A stretch of DNA of 64,000 bases from Ceriagrion tenellum (lineage: Eukaryota; Arthropoda; Insecta; Odonata; Coenagrionidae), in contig OY720640.1 of assembly GCA_963169105.1 (NCBI GenBank), forward strand, positions 115,368,085 through 115,432,084, read 5' to 3'. The position numbers and the translations under genes are program-made. Shown here one piece after another: positions 1 to 12,097 of this stretch. The notes under the pieces were generated by a model. The model ran no database searches. It was given only the letters and a program-made list of their open reading frames with translations, and was not told the origin of the DNA. The number at the start of each line of letters is the position of its first letter. Position 1 is the first letter of the stretch.

Positions 1-189
1 GTAACTTGTTTTACGTTACATGACATAATTATTTACAGGTAAAACCCCAGAGTGTGAGTGGTCAAAGTTATCAGTACTAAGACATGATCACTTATATGAT
101 ACAATTCCTTATTCTAGGTGAATAGGTGTACTCTTGGCGGCTCTCGTTAAACCCGATTTTTATTTCATTCTAACGGGATAGTGCGCAAA

Positions 190-725
190 TTTTGAATTTC
201 TACGATGTTTTTCATCGGTAATTTACTATAAATCAGCATAAACTTACTTCTGTAATATGAATTCTTCTTCCATTTATTTTTAATTTATTTAAATTAATAA
301 TATTCAGCATTTCCAACTGAAACTATATTAAATCGAGTAGAATCCATAGCACTAAGTGACCAGTTTCACGAGCCTTACATTACAGACAGATGGTGGATAT
401 TCTTTATATACATCCGCTAATTCATCCGTTCCGTCATGTTATTCAAAGGAGGGTAAGGAAAGAACAGGGATAACCAATATGGTCGTAAAAGCGATTTTAA
501 GACTATAGTTTGATGACGTATCGAATGCCTTCTCCATTTCCCTCAGTGGTGTTGTGATGTCGTGACCTTTTCTTCAATTCATTAATTGTATTCCAAAGTT
601 CCAGACACTTTTAAAGTTCCACGCACTTCTTTTTTTGAGATGACGATACATCTCCCGTACTCTCTATGCAGCCTCTCTCAAAACAATCCCCTTTTTTCTT
701 TCTTTAATCAACAACATCTTGACAA
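190..725 (+). repeat. Dispersed repeat B, copy 1
   Basis: Non-coding sequence repeated elsewhere in the window. Positions 353-725 match 35275-35624 in inverted orientation over about 350 bp with few differences. Positions 190-460 match 29820-30055 plus 30489-30535 in direct orientation with more divergence. A further partial copy lies at 29603-29745. No open reading frame or terminal inverted repeat was found, so the class is unknown. The inverted copy at 35 kb is much more similar than the copies at 29-30 kb, which suggests a recent local duplication. Confidence 0.7.
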
Positions 726-1002
726 CCTCTTCCAAAAACAAACATTCAACGATTAACGAAACGGCAATCCTTTCGAAATATCAAGAAAATTATGATTGAT
801 AACTAAAATAAACGAAACAACCATCAACCTAATAAGGCTAAGAATAACGAGTAACGAATAATAACAACTAAGTATAACGAATCCACGAATATTTCGCAAA
901 ATCGAAGGGATAACTTTTTATTTTAGAGTATGGCACGACGTTACAGTGTAAGGCACAACCAATTGCTGCGAGCACAAATACTTCGAGAATTGGGATGACT
1001 CA

Positions 1003-1215
1003 GAACCATGAATATACATAATGGATTCAAATGTTTGGAATCGTTGCCTAGGCAACGTGTTGCCTAAATTTCCACATTTAGTTCACCCAGTCCTTGTCGC
1101 TACTTAGAGAAAAGTCTTCTCAGTCTCCTCGTAAACGGCAATTGTTAATTGTTGTTAATGTAAGACTGGTGGATAATCAGTAACGATCGGGTAGATATGA
1201 ACTACCTGAATCTGT
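1003..1215 (+). repeat. Dispersed repeat, partner of 36078-36305
   Basis: About 210 bp matching 36078-36305 in direct orientation. It starts at ACCATGAATATACATAAT and contains the near-palindrome GTTGCCTAGGCAAC. It follows repeat B here, and its partner follows the inverted repeat B at 35 kb, so both blocks were probably copied together and one was flipped. No coding potential. Confidence 0.65.
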
Positions 1216-1935
1216 GAATAATAGCTGGCTATTTTTGAGACCTAACGTTTACAGTTTAAATGCTAGAGCGGAAATATCTACCACTGGAAGAGTGTAAGAG
1301 GCATATGAAACTTTCATCGTGAGCAGACGCCGACGGTTGCCAGACTCCGACATATTCACGATGTGCTAAGGAGTCATGCAATTGTGCAATTAAAATTGGA
1401 GAGGAATTGAATATATCTGTAGACCGTACGATAATCAAAAACTCTGTATTTACATCCCACGCATTGGTACTACATTTTTTTCCTCCTCATTATGATTACT
1501 GGTAAGTAAAACCGGTAAGACGAGTTTATTTATGATCTGTCGACTGTATTTACATTTGAACTGCCGACTTTCATCACTAGACGGCGCCACAATCCACAAA
1601 GTTGTTTGTTAACGGAATTCTAGGCAGCAGTTGTTGGCGACGAGTCGAGAATCGGTAATGTATATTCATGCTCAGAACTATCAGACGTCCCGTTTCAACT
1701 CGTCCCACAATTAGTCCTCAAGATGGAGTTGTTATTACGGTCACGGTTAGTTGATTGATTTTAACCACTAACGTGATGTCCTTATGTTCTAGCTTATTTC
1801 GCGTATTAATTTGGTTCCCCGGTCTCACTCTCCCTCGTTGCTTCCCTCTCTTCTCCTTCGTCCTTTTTCATATCTCCCTCCACTTCTACATCTACCCTTT
1901 GCCGCGCAGGTGTGCGTTGGGAACTTCTGAGGTAG
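1216..1935. other. Unassigned intergenic DNA
   Basis: No gene, RNA or clear repeat was recognised here. The short open frames have no family resemblance. Confidence 0.5.
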
Positions 1936-1943
1936 CTATACAC

Positions 1944-2520
1944 TAGAGGTGGGAATTTCGGTTCATTTTGTGGACTCGGTTCATGGGATTTGATTCGCGG
2001 CAATGATTCGCTTCTTTAAATCGTTCATAATGAACCGAATGAACCAAATCCACGAGTGAATCTTGAATCCATGTGAATCTCGAGTCCATGTGAACCTCGA
2101 ATCCAAGTGAATCTCGAATCCATGTGAATCTTGAATCCTTGTAAATATGTTGACTTACTGCATTTCAAATATTAGTGTGCGAAATAACAAACAAAAAGGT
2201 GAAGTGTGATGCTCCAATTCGGAAACACAAGACCTTTGACAAGGTGTTTCAAGGGTATTTACAGGGTTCTTATTGAACGATTTGGATTTGGCGGATTCGG
2301 AGAATTGCCAGCAGAATCTTCTACACAAATCGTTTATATTGAACGATTTGTGTGGAAATCCAAATCGTTCAATTTGAACGATTTGGATTCGGTGGATTTG
2401 AATCTTCCATCAAATCGTTCATTTTGAACGATTCGAGTGGAAAACGTAGATTCAATTCATTCGGTTCATGCCATTGAATCGTTCGTTCTGAACGATTCAT
2501 ACATGAACGACACAGCTCTA
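1944..2520. mobile_element. hAT-type non-autonomous DNA transposon
   Basis: A 577-bp element flanked by a perfect 8-bp target duplication CTATACAC (1936-1943 and 2521-2528). The ends are inverted relative to each other: TAGAGGTGGGAATTTCGG on the left and, read inward from the right, TAGAGCTGTGTCGTTCAT. An 8-bp target duplication with TAGAG/CAGAG-type ends is characteristic of the hAT superfamily. The interior is full of GAACGATT/GAATC motifs in both orientations and encodes no transposase, so it is a MITE. The superfamily assignment is an inference. The boundaries are seen directly. Confidence 0.8.
2059..2143. repeat. 17-bp minisatellite inside the hAT element
   Basis: Five imperfect tandem units of about 17 bp (consensus AATCTCGAATCCATGTG) within the 1944-2520 transposon. 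Such subterminal repeats are common in hAT MITEs. Confidence 0.75.
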
Positions 2521-2528
2521 CTATACAC

Positions 2529-3510
2529 GATCCATCCCATGGGAGTTACGGAACCCGCGATATTTGGATTCTGATTCCCGCTGTGATAGAGTAAAGAGCA
2601 AAACTGATTATTTTTTGGAGGAACATGCTATATTTGTTGTAATTTAGGCAATCTTGCGGTATTAATAAGCCGTCTGAAATAAGAAAAAATCAAGTCAATG
2701 ATTTCAGCAAATATTAAGTAAAAATTTTAGTAATGATTGCAATATGCAAAAGATAGTTTAGTAATTTAATACAATGACTCGATAAGAAAAAGTTATTTTC
2801 TTCCCTTCAATACGAGTAAAATCATTTAGAAATTATACAGCTCTTTGAATACATCATATCTCAATCTGGAAGACTATGATTAAGCTGTACTGGAGGCGCA
2901 ATTTTAAAAATTTCTATGTGGGCAAAAGTCGCCATTTTCGTTGTCGATTTTAGTTGCGCGGAAAAATTCGTTAAGTCATATTTTGAGCATTCCTCATGAC
3001 TGTATGTTGTATGGATATCAATCTAGTCATTTGTCTCTTCTGTTATTTCCTACGCCGCTTCTGTCATCCATAACTACCCCGGCATAGACATCCGACATAA
3101 TGATCAGCGTCTGTTTATAAATACTGTTACTGTGTTGTTATGTAGAATTTCTTAAGTAAATTCTAAAGGTCTTGGACTGCTGTAATCAGTGCTCATACCC
3201 AATGAATTATTGGTCTGTAGAGATTTGAAAAGAGACGTAACAGACTATAATCTGGAACAAGTCGGTAAATCTAGACTCAAATGATTACGCGAATTAGTGT
3301 GACGTCATATGTATAAACAAGAAAATAACTTCCAATAGATTCTTTAAGGCATTACTTTTTTCATTTATTATACAATTTATTTTATTCAATTTTTGAAATA
3401 GTATTTATTTCTGGAATTATTGGTCTAATCTATAACTAAAAATGACCACACAATTTCGGGGAATCTCGGGAAATGAATAGTTTTTTCTCTTGATAACGTT
3501 TTTCAGTTTC
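2529..3510. other. Unassigned AT-rich DNA
   Basis: No gene or recognisable repeat seen. Confidence 0.5.
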
Positions 3511-3704
3511 AATTCTGCATCATCTTGGCTTGAAAATAATTATTGATATGAGTTCATGTACGCAATAATTTTAATCATCAGAGTGTAAAGGAAACGACTC
3601 TGGCTGCTCTAATCATTTACATTATACTTAGCCTGCTCTGACAATGAATATCGCGTTAATGAACTCATAAAAAATTATTCTCAAGCCCTGAAGACGCAAA
3701 AACA
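3511..3704. repeat. Inverted repeat around a 102-bp centre
   Basis: Imperfect arms at about 3511-3556 and 3659-3704, sharing ATGAACTCAT and CAAGCC. The right arm contains CAAGCCCTGAAGACGC, which resembles AAGCCCTGAAGATGCGG at 22328. It may therefore be a diverged member of the fold-back family described in the findings. Confidence 0.5.
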
Positions 3705-4481
3705 AACTTACGACAATTATATTTATTTCGCAAGACGAACACTCCAGGAGATGTTTGTAAGAGTTATGAAAACTGATTAGAATCTCATCACATAAAAAAT
3801 GACTATATTTATTAATAGAGGTCGTGAGAAGGAATCATCTTACTATGTTTTGTTATAAAAACTTTTCCTAACTTTCCTTAAAGGAATTTTTACTATTAGT
3901 AGCTGAATGCTACTGAATAATCATCATTGAACGTCGATTTGCCGGTTATTTTCATTTTCATTCGTGATCACTAGTTAATATTTTATTTCTTTTTTTAAAA
4001 AGAAGTTTTATCGTCAAGTTCTCGGAGGAATACTAAAAAAATTTTAATGAGGTCAATTCCTGAGAAATGTGGTGAAGGTTTACGGAAAGGAGCCTTTTTT
4101 ATTATTTAGTGAACAACAAAATTTTTTAGACCCGAGCGACTTGATTGCCAACTGATTATTAATTTGGTTCCGAGGTTTCCGCAGCGTTAATCAGAGGAAC
4201 TTCTCCCCATGTTTAATATGCTTGTTGATATCATTTATTTGTACTTTAATTTAGTAAAATAGAATTTCGGCATGGGATATCGAAGGACCTTTGTAAGTGA
4301 CTAATGTGGTCTTTCCATTTCATATATTCATCAAAAAATGCTCTCAATAATAATTATGTCCTTCAGAAACTTAAGCAATCGTAATATCTCGTAATTTCTC
4401 ATAACATCGCCATGATGATTAGCTGAAGCAAAATAAGGGATGTGGGTTTAGGTTAATTCTTAATTAAGGACTAGCTGACCT

Positions 4482-4617
4482 GTGCGAAATTTCGCACAGT
4501 ATGTGGCTAATTCCTGTTTCTTCCTTCTTTCTTCCTGTTCTTCTACCTGTCGCATATTTCGCACAGTATGCGGCTTCTTCCTGTTTCTTCCTTCTTTCTT
4601 CCTGTTCTTCTACCTGT
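4482..4617. repeat. 67-bp tandem duplication with a 16-bp palindrome
   Basis: Two head-to-tail units at 4484-4550 and 4552-4617, nearly identical, pyrimidine-rich (CTTCTTTCTTCC runs) and each containing TTTCGCACAGTATG. The first begins in the perfect palindrome GTGCGAAATTTCGCAC (4482-4497). A short open frame across it is low-complexity and not a credible gene. Confidence 0.8.
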
Positions 4618-7600
4618 TTCTTCCCATGGACAATTATATGTTATTTATGTTTGTGTTAAAGATACATAACGTAAACTTAAACGGTAAACGGTCACACTGA
4701 TTGCATGTAGAATGTAAACAATCTAACTAAACGATCTGTTAATAGATGGCGCCTCCCACAACCTTTTAAGCACGTAACCATAGCCAACATATTAGTTGAT
4801 TATATTGTCAACAAATTCCAATGTTGAATTTTGATCATTTATTAAAATTTTTTAAACAAATACATTAATTATAATTTTTTTTTGGTCAAAAGCGGGGAAC
4901 ATAAGATTTAAAATGACTTCTGAATAATTAATTTTGATAAAAAATTAAGAGAGATATGGCTTATCCACAATAAAACACCTTAGAGAAATAATATATACGG
5001 ATGATAGTTCTATAACATTGAACGGGATGTATGCATGAGCAAGTTATGTTCATAAATGTTTACAAACTATTTTTGTAAGCGAATATCATATAAATATGAA
5101 ATCAAAAAGTTTTAATTGCATTGACTTACCAGATGACCATTCACCCATGTACAATCACTATGTGCATTTCGTACTATTTTCATTTTAAACCTTTTTTTGA
5201 AGTTTAGAATAAAAAAATGTGTGGAGTCGATATACCTCGAGCGAGTAATCGACATGGAAAAATCGAAACTTTTAAGTCAAATTAATGGGTAAATAGTGAA
5301 ATTTGAGATTGAGATTGTATTTTTCGTCAGAATCCGGTGATTCAACGTTTAAAATGATACCTCATTTATCACTGTAGGTGCAGTATTAACGGAGCATATA
5401 CGGAATGACAGAAAAAGACCTTTCTGTAATAATATATATGATAGAGGAGAAACTCATTTGCTTCCAAAAACACTTTTTAATTTGAAAAACAAAAGGTTGC
5501 TGGATATTGCATGTCGAAGCCATTAGTAAATTTAACTTGGTCTCGTAACGTCAATCTTACGTCTAAAGGTTGTGCCTGAAGTTCAATTTTTTGAAAAACA
5601 TTTTGACTGAGTGATTCTGGCAATAACTTTTGGGCGACGTGAAAAAAGTTTGCCTTAAAAAAAAAGTTTTCTCTTCGCGTGAAGCAACAAGTGACCTCCA
5701 CACTCTCTGTCGCAGAAAGGCTGTAAAAAGCTCGACAAATTTTAAGTCCTCGTGGCGTCAGGTTCACGCCTAATTCCAGTTGTCCAATTTTTTTTCCTAC
5801 ATAATGGTTTGTTGAAAGTTTAGACAAATGTTTTACCTAGGGGTTGCATGGGCAAAATTTAGAAATTTAAGACATGACCGAGACGCACCGCCATAAACTT
5901 TTGAAGAATAAAATGACCAAATTATAAAAATATTACGGAATCGTTGACCCAATTTTTGAAGTAACCCCGACTAAACTTTAACCGGGTGGTGCACTACTGT
6001 ACTTAATAGAGAATTCGTGCCGAATTTTTCAGAGTATGTTTCATTATGACATTTCGGACAAGCTAAATGCTCGATAATGTTCTTTTATTTGCGGAGTTGT
6101 TAATAATAATTTTTTAAATGCATTCTGATTATCTTTTGTTAAAAGCACAATTAGATATTTTATTTATGGTTTTTTTTCTCTTATCAAAAAACCTAGAGCG
6201 TAATAAAACTTACTCAAATCTATTCTATAATGAAATCACGCATCAAAATTTTTCGAATGAGCCGGCCACATGCCGCCCTAAAACTTTAGACAGAAATGAG
6301 ACACATTTTTACCCAATGTCATATTTTTCAATTATGCATAGGTGTTAAATTCAGCTACAGGAAGTCCCCTAATGCTATTTGCTCCGTTACTTCGGTAAAA
6401 TATGTTCGACTGTAACAAATGCATTAAATTCTCACGAGCAAAAAATTGCATCGTTTAAAAATGACCTGAATTTCCTATTTCATGCCATCGTAATTAAGTT
6501 TGGTAAAGCACGTTCAAATTTGCAATTCCTTTGCATTTATATTAATATTCAGTAAGCAAGGTTTATGATGATGAACGTCCATACCAATCTGCTTTTGCGA
6601 TTTCACAAATGTTTGGCGAGCAAATTAACTAATTCTTGGTGAGGCACTAACATTACGACTTTCCACCAGAATCGTGTTGTATTAGCAATTGTCGATTGGA
6701 CTGTAATACGGCACAAAACACACGACAAATGGGCACATCGGAAGCTCGTTTTTGGGTTCAACCGTAAAACCTAACCACCGTATTTGGAAATAAATTCAAC
6801 CAGTGTTGCAAAGCATTTCAATGCAGTGTGGCTTGTATTACTGATTAAAATTATACTTTCAATATGGCTTGTATAACTGATTACAGTAGCGCAAATAAAG
6901 GCAATACCAATTGTAGCTCACGCTTAATTGGAATGTACGAACAGGAATATAGCATTGCCTTTGTTTCATTTGCAGAGGAGATGGAGTGAGCCAAAAACAA
7001 AGTATTGACCGTGCACTCGGCTCAAGATTTATCATTTTATGTGAAGAATAATGTAATTAGATTTCTCACGGGATTTGTTCCTTCGGGAAAATCCTGCTCT
7101 GTAATTTTTAAAATCTTTTATTTTAAGTTTCCTGACGCCGTACTTAATAATGTTATCAAATTGTGATTTTTTTCTCTTTGATAATACATATGATCCTCAG
7201 AACAGTTTAGTTTAGCTCATTATCATTCGGAAAAGTAGTTTTTTGATGAAATTTATGTAACTAATATCGTCATCACCGCAATTGGATTGCCATTGCGATA
7301 ACGAGAGCACTCGCAGAGAATAAACTGTGGTGGAGTACGAATTCTTAACTGGTTTCGTTGATTTCAAATCGACATTAAATACGCTGAATTAGAAAAACTA
7401 ATAAGAACTATTGAGTAATGGAAAAAATGGTAGAGCGCAGAAAATGATGGCTGATTCGATACTAATATACAAACCAGGTGGCGCTGGTGAGGGTGGCAGA
7501 CGGAGAATCAGGGGCCTTTCTCTCAGAGCTACAAGTTACAAGCCGCAAGTCAACGTCACGACTTCGAAGTGTTACTCAGAGATGCCAAATAGGAGACTTT

Positions 7601-7899
7601 AAACTAGTCCAAAAAAAATGGCGAAGTCAACACCAAATATAACTTGAATTTTGATGATTAAGAGGTATTTTTAGAGTGTACCTTGCAATATTTCCTATTC
7701 GAAGGTCGCTGCCACATTTTTGAGAAAATATAAATGATTTAATACATGCTCAAACATATTTTAACTTCGTAGCTCACCTTAAAGTATCCAAAGCAGAGTC
7801 CGGCTTTCGGTAAACCTAACATCATATGAAAACAATTCGTTTATTTCGCTGCATTTCTTGAAGGGGGAGCTCGAAATGGTAGTTTTTTATGAATCTTAC
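4618..7899. other. Long AT-rich stretch without recognisable genes
   Basis: Several open frames of 60-120 codons occur on both strands, but none resembles a known family or shows coding-like composition. A 20-bp motif (TGGCTTGTATWACTGATTA) occurs twice near 6827 and 6862. Nothing else stands out. Confidence 0.45.
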
Positions 7900-8344
7900 T
7901 TGTCAAGGTATCATATTAAGTTGGTTTTATCTTCATTGAAACACTAATAACTTGACTGAGTTTCTCCATGCGGTACGTCTAAAACTCCTTAACAACGGAA
8001 GATTATTACGATCCCGAAATAATAATTTTTTTAAATAGTTATTTTTGAACAGTATACAAACTACACAATATTAATGTTTGGAAGAGATCTATGTGCAACA
8101 AACTCCTGAATTATTTGAATAAATTGTCTGTGGAGTCCATGCAATTCCCAAGTAAAAGGGCAGGTATTATTATGTGTAAAAAATCTCGGTAAGATGGTTG
8201 GTAAAGGGCTAATATTTTGGTAGTTTTGAAAGGGTACGATATTTCTCTTTAAAATGAGACCACTTGATTTCTAGTCAACAAACATTCATTTTTTTCAATT
8301 CATTGATTTCTAGTCAAAACGAATTTTGCTCAAACTACCTTAAA
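7900..8344 (+). mobile_element. TTAA-family element A, degraded copy
   Basis: Matches the 31574-32140 element in the same orientation. Shared landmarks are ACTTGACTNAGTTT, CTCCTTMAMAACGGAA, AAAAGGGCWGGTATT, and the terminal segment TTTGCTCAAACTACCTTAA at 8323-8343. The AAACTACC end abuts TTAA, as in the other copies. The left terminal repeat is not evident. Non-coding. Confidence 0.6.
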
Positions 8345-8599
8345 TTACAATGAACCCACAAAACGTTTAGTTCAAAATGGTCTACCAGAAATATAACCTA
8401 CGTGTTTCACATCATAACCTTGCTTTCCAGCAACTAAGCCCTGCCTGTGGTGAAAGCGATATTTCATACACGTATTTAACATAAATCGATAGTAACTTCG
8501 CGCACGATGGATCTAAAATTTAGTCCCCATGATGTGAGGAACTGTTCAGGTTATTCCACTGAGAAAGGAAATCAATTAAGTTTTATTCATATGATAGGT

Positions 8600-8886
8600 A
8601 TTTGTAAAAAATATTGGCCTTCATTACGCATAAACAACATATTATAGCCATTCCGTGTAATTTTTCATGCAAATTTACTTGATATTACATGCTGTTCAAT
8701 GAGATTCCATACACGTACAATTTCTCAATAAAAAGGGCAGGATTATTTTTGTCAAAAATCTCGGAAAGTAGTCCGGCGATGGAGTGATATTTTGTTAGTT
8801 TCAGAAGGGTGAGGTATTTTTCTTTGAAATGAGGCCAAATTTGTTGATTTCTAGGTGAAATGATAATTCGCTTAAACTACCTATAA
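8600..8886 (+). mobile_element. TTAA-family element A, partial copy
   Basis: The right half of element A, ending in TTCGCTTAAACTACCTATAA. It contains CCATACACGTACAATTTCTC and AAAAGGGCAGGATTATTTTT, which are shared with the other copies. No coding capacity. Confidence 0.6.
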
Positions 8887-9784
8887 TGGCTATAAAACCA
8901 CGTAACGTTTCGGTCATCCTTAATATATCTCCATTATTGTTGACATTTATGACATATAAAGAAAACTCCAAACTTTGCCCAGTCCCCGAGTAAGTACATT
9001 TTAAGGACGGGTTATATATTCGTTGAGGTGTTGGCCCCTTACGACTGGGTCCTCTTCAGATGCGATTTATCTCGCGTCTCGCTATCTTCCTGTCTTCCTG
9101 TTTCTGGTATTCGCCACGCCCTGATGAGCAGGTGAAAAGACGGGAGGAAACCGGTGTGAAAATTTGTGAAGCCCCGCTCGACCTGCCTGCCGTTTGCCCG
9201 GAGATGGAAAGGGAAATGATGCGAAGCGATGACGCAAGCTCATTTGTTCGGACAGAATTTCACTGCTTCCTGCTCCCTTCCCATTCTGTAACCGAAAACG
9301 CTTCAATTTTATCTCTTCCGATGGTTGAGATGATGCCAGAGTATCACAACAAAGGAGAAATACAACTTAACAATTCCAGTTTATACAGTTAAGCTAATTG
9401 CAATTAACGATTGCCTATCGTGTACTTTTTTGATCTTCCGGAAGTGATGTCGGAAAGGGAGCCACCAATCAAGTGGTATCTTTCCATTCAAGATATTGAA
9501 GTTGGTGAATATTTATTTTATTTTATCTCTACTACCCCGAACACAGCATATTTGGCCAATTTATTGTTGGGTGAATAAAAACAACAACAGACAAACACAA
9601 ACACCAATGCCCTGAGTTTTGATAACTTCACCCAAGCGGGATTCGACAATTCGACCCTCGGGTTAGAATGCGAGGACTTTATCTCCTCGCCACCGGAGCC
9701 GACAAATTGGAATACGTCAGCGAACAAGAGTGAAGATGAATGGAACGCAGGGCAGAATGAAATTAACTTTGTTAACTCAACTTG
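8887..9784. other. Unassigned DNA with a moderately GC-rich patch
   Basis: Positions about 9040-9310 are more GC-rich than the surroundings, but no exon is recognised. On the minus strand, 9023-9059 reads CTGAAGA, then a GGACCC/GGGGCC stem, then AACA. This is a degraded version of the hammerhead-like pattern found elsewhere in the window. Confidence 0.4.
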
Positions 9785-9850
9785 TGAGATTTCATTGACA
9801 CGACCCGGGTTTTGACACGTATTCCTCAGATACTTCAACACTAAAATATT
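9785..9850 (-). repeat. Degraded hammerhead-like motif copy
   Basis: The minus strand reads CTGAGGA, a short degraded stem, GTCAAAA, CCCGGG, TCGTG. The final ACCCGGGTCGTGT is identical to the copy at 14561-14575. No inverted partner is seen nearby. Confidence 0.45.
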
Positions 9851-9879
9851 AGGTGCTCTCCATTTAGGCATGGCTATAG

Positions 9880-10469
9880 CTAACAGTAGCCAACTTTCTA
9901 ACGCAGCAGCCGGCGATCGCCAGGATGATAAATAAAATTAAACGCATCTGAAAGCATAATTCGGCGCTTGCGCAGTCAAAATATAGATGTTGACGATAAA
10001 TAGAAATGTAGCAACTGTATTTACGTTGACGAGCGTCAATTAAATATGAATTCAGCCCGACATTACGTCGTTTTTACTTGATCAAAAGCAAGGTCGTTCG
10101 AAGTCGATTAAATACTTCTTTTTTTTTAGGTCTTCGCATCCATTTTCACCACGTATTGGCCATTAATGTGTTCACTGAGCATTTACAGTCATGGCGCACC
10201 CAAGAAAATCAACGAAAATAAGGCGCAAGTCATCATTTCCAATTTAAATGCACTGCTAAATACACAAAACATTGGCCGAAGTATGGTATTCTTGTGAATA
10301 ATAATAATATAGTATATTTATTCTTCCACGCATGCATCATAACAGTTTTTTCTGTATAAGGAAGTAAATTAGCCAATGAAGCATTAAACCTTCGTTTAGG
10401 CTAATTTCAGAATCATAATGCATGGAAAAGGACAGATTGAACCATAATTTATAAAACATGAGAATATAC
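9880..10469. other. Unassigned DNA
   Basis: No gene or clear repeat recognised. Confidence 0.45.
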
Positions 10470-10737
10470 AAACAAAAATTATGTGCGTAAAGAAATTACA
10501 ACTGTGTTGGCTTGAAAAAATGCAAAATTCAAAGCAGTTTTACAAAAAATGTGATTAAAATCATAACACCTAATTCAACGTTCAAAATTCAAGTGTAAAT
10601 ATGCAAATGAGATTAAGTGCATAAACAAATTACCACTGTGCTGGCTTGAAAACATGCAAAAAGTAAAGCAGTTGTTCAACAAATGTGATTAAAATTATAA
10701 TTATAACGTTTAAATTTACTGATCATTTACAATAAGG
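10470..10737. repeat. 134-bp tandem duplication
   Basis: Two diverged head-to-tail units with a period of about 134 bp. Shared blocks are TTACMACTGTGYTGGCTTG (10496 and 10630), AAAGCAGTT and AAATGTGATTAAAAT. Non-coding. Confidence 0.75.
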
Positions 10738-10861
10738 TTGCAATATTATCAAATGTCATTAGCCGTTCATAAATCATTCTTTGACATCTATTGAAATGAG
10801 TAGATTCTTTTGATAGCTTTTGGCTGGAGGTTGTGCAATTTAGGTCCCATATACAAAAAAA

Positions 10862-11357
10862 CACCTTTTATACAGCGGTTTCGGGTATCTACACCCGCGG
10901 GGTAACTACCTCCGGCTCGGCAGGAAGCTTTCGCTTATAACCGAGCGTGGAAGGTAGTGGAAGAAGGGACAGGGATGGGAAGGGAAAGTAAGCGAGCCAC
11001 AGCCCCTTCGAGGCCGACACCAATGAGGCGGATTGAGGTCAAAAGGACCTCCATTGGGCCTCCGCCTCCCCGAAGTGCTCGTATTAGTTTGGTTACCCAA
11101 AAAACTGAGACGAGTAGCCGTCGGTCTCGCTTTCGCGATAAGACATACCGCATATCTTTGAGAACCGGAAGAGCCCGTTGCCCAAGGATTTGGGATTAGA
11201 TATCTCCCTGGCTCACTTTCAGGGTTGACGCCGTGCGGTCTGCCTAAGTACGTCTTCGAATCGGGGACCATGGAGGGTCAATTCGGACCAATTCTGGTCA
11301 AAGCGTGGGTACATTCCTTCTCTCAGTAGTCCTCGTCAACTCATCACCTTTTATACA
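10862..11357. mobile_element. GC-rich insertion with 13-bp target duplication, unknown type
   Basis: A perfect 13-bp direct repeat CACCTTTTATACA flanks (10862-10874 and 11345-11357) a 470-bp insert that is far more GC-rich than its surroundings. The insert has no terminal inverted repeats, no poly-A and no recognised protein. A 121-codon minus-strand open frame (10906-11271) is proline- and arginine-rich and resembles nothing I know. Near one end it has an imperfect hairpin (10906-10920 against 10941-10957; CTACCTCCGGCTCGG versus its complement). A long target duplication without inverted ends suggests insertion by target-primed reverse transcription, but the source is not identified. Confidence 0.55.
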
Positions 11358-11705
11358 ATGTAAGATTCGGTTTGGGTGTAGGGACCCAGAAACCAACATT
11401 ACAAGCTCGTAAAAAAATACATAAAAGTAAGCACATAAATGGCGGACTTGTTTACAGTATAAAGACCTACATTGAAGGAAGAATACAGTCGATATTGAAG
11501 GACCTAGATCAAAAGTATCTAACCATCTGCCGACGGCCCTCGCTTTAAATCAAAAGAACCCATTTAAACCTTGTCATAATTTTAATCGATAATCGTATGT
11601 GCGATCTTTATATTAGTTGTCAATTTTGAAGAAAGAGCTCAAACTTTGATTTTGTGAATATTTTTGCAGTTAAAAAGTTTCCTTCTCCGACACGTAGTTT
11701 AACTC

Positions 11706-11830
11706 TTTAGTTCATGTCAGCACAACCCGTGTTTCGACACTTTGAGGCATCTTCAGCCACTTCAAGACATGAAGATAAAACTGTATCGAAACCCGGGTTG
11801 TAACAATAAAATATTACAAGTGGAATTGTC
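11706..11830. repeat. Fold-back repeat with hammerhead-like motif, degraded
   Basis: The minus strand at 11722-11760 reads CTGAAGA, TGCCTCAAAGTGTC, GAAACACGGGTTGT. The plus strand at about 11767-11800 carries a degraded inverse copy ending TCGAAACCCGGGTTGT. This is the same layout as the better-preserved element at 14484-14612. Confidence 0.5.
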
Positions 11831-11859
11831 AAAATTATTTTCATTCCTCCGTGAAGAAT

Positions 11860-11955
11860 AACTTCCGCCAAGTAAGGTATAAAACGTTTTGGATGATGTA
11901 CTTGTGAGATGCATGATGGGAGCGTGGGATTAATAATTATTTCGTGGAAATCGGT
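11860..11955 (-). mobile_element. CR1/jockey-type LINE tail fragment
   Basis: Short segment similar to 12890-12960, with AAAACGTTTTGGAT, GAGATGCATGATGGGAGCGTG and TAATAATT in the same order. This is the untranslated end of the CR1-like family in minus orientation. Confidence 0.45.
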
Positions 11956-12097
11956 CAAATTACGACATGGTTTAGTTATTTTATTCAATTTAAGTTGATT
12001 CATCAGTTCATTGAAAATAATGGATGCATAGATATGTTTCAATCATTACCTCAAGTTTGAAATACTTGATAAATCAAAAATTTTTAAACTATAATCT

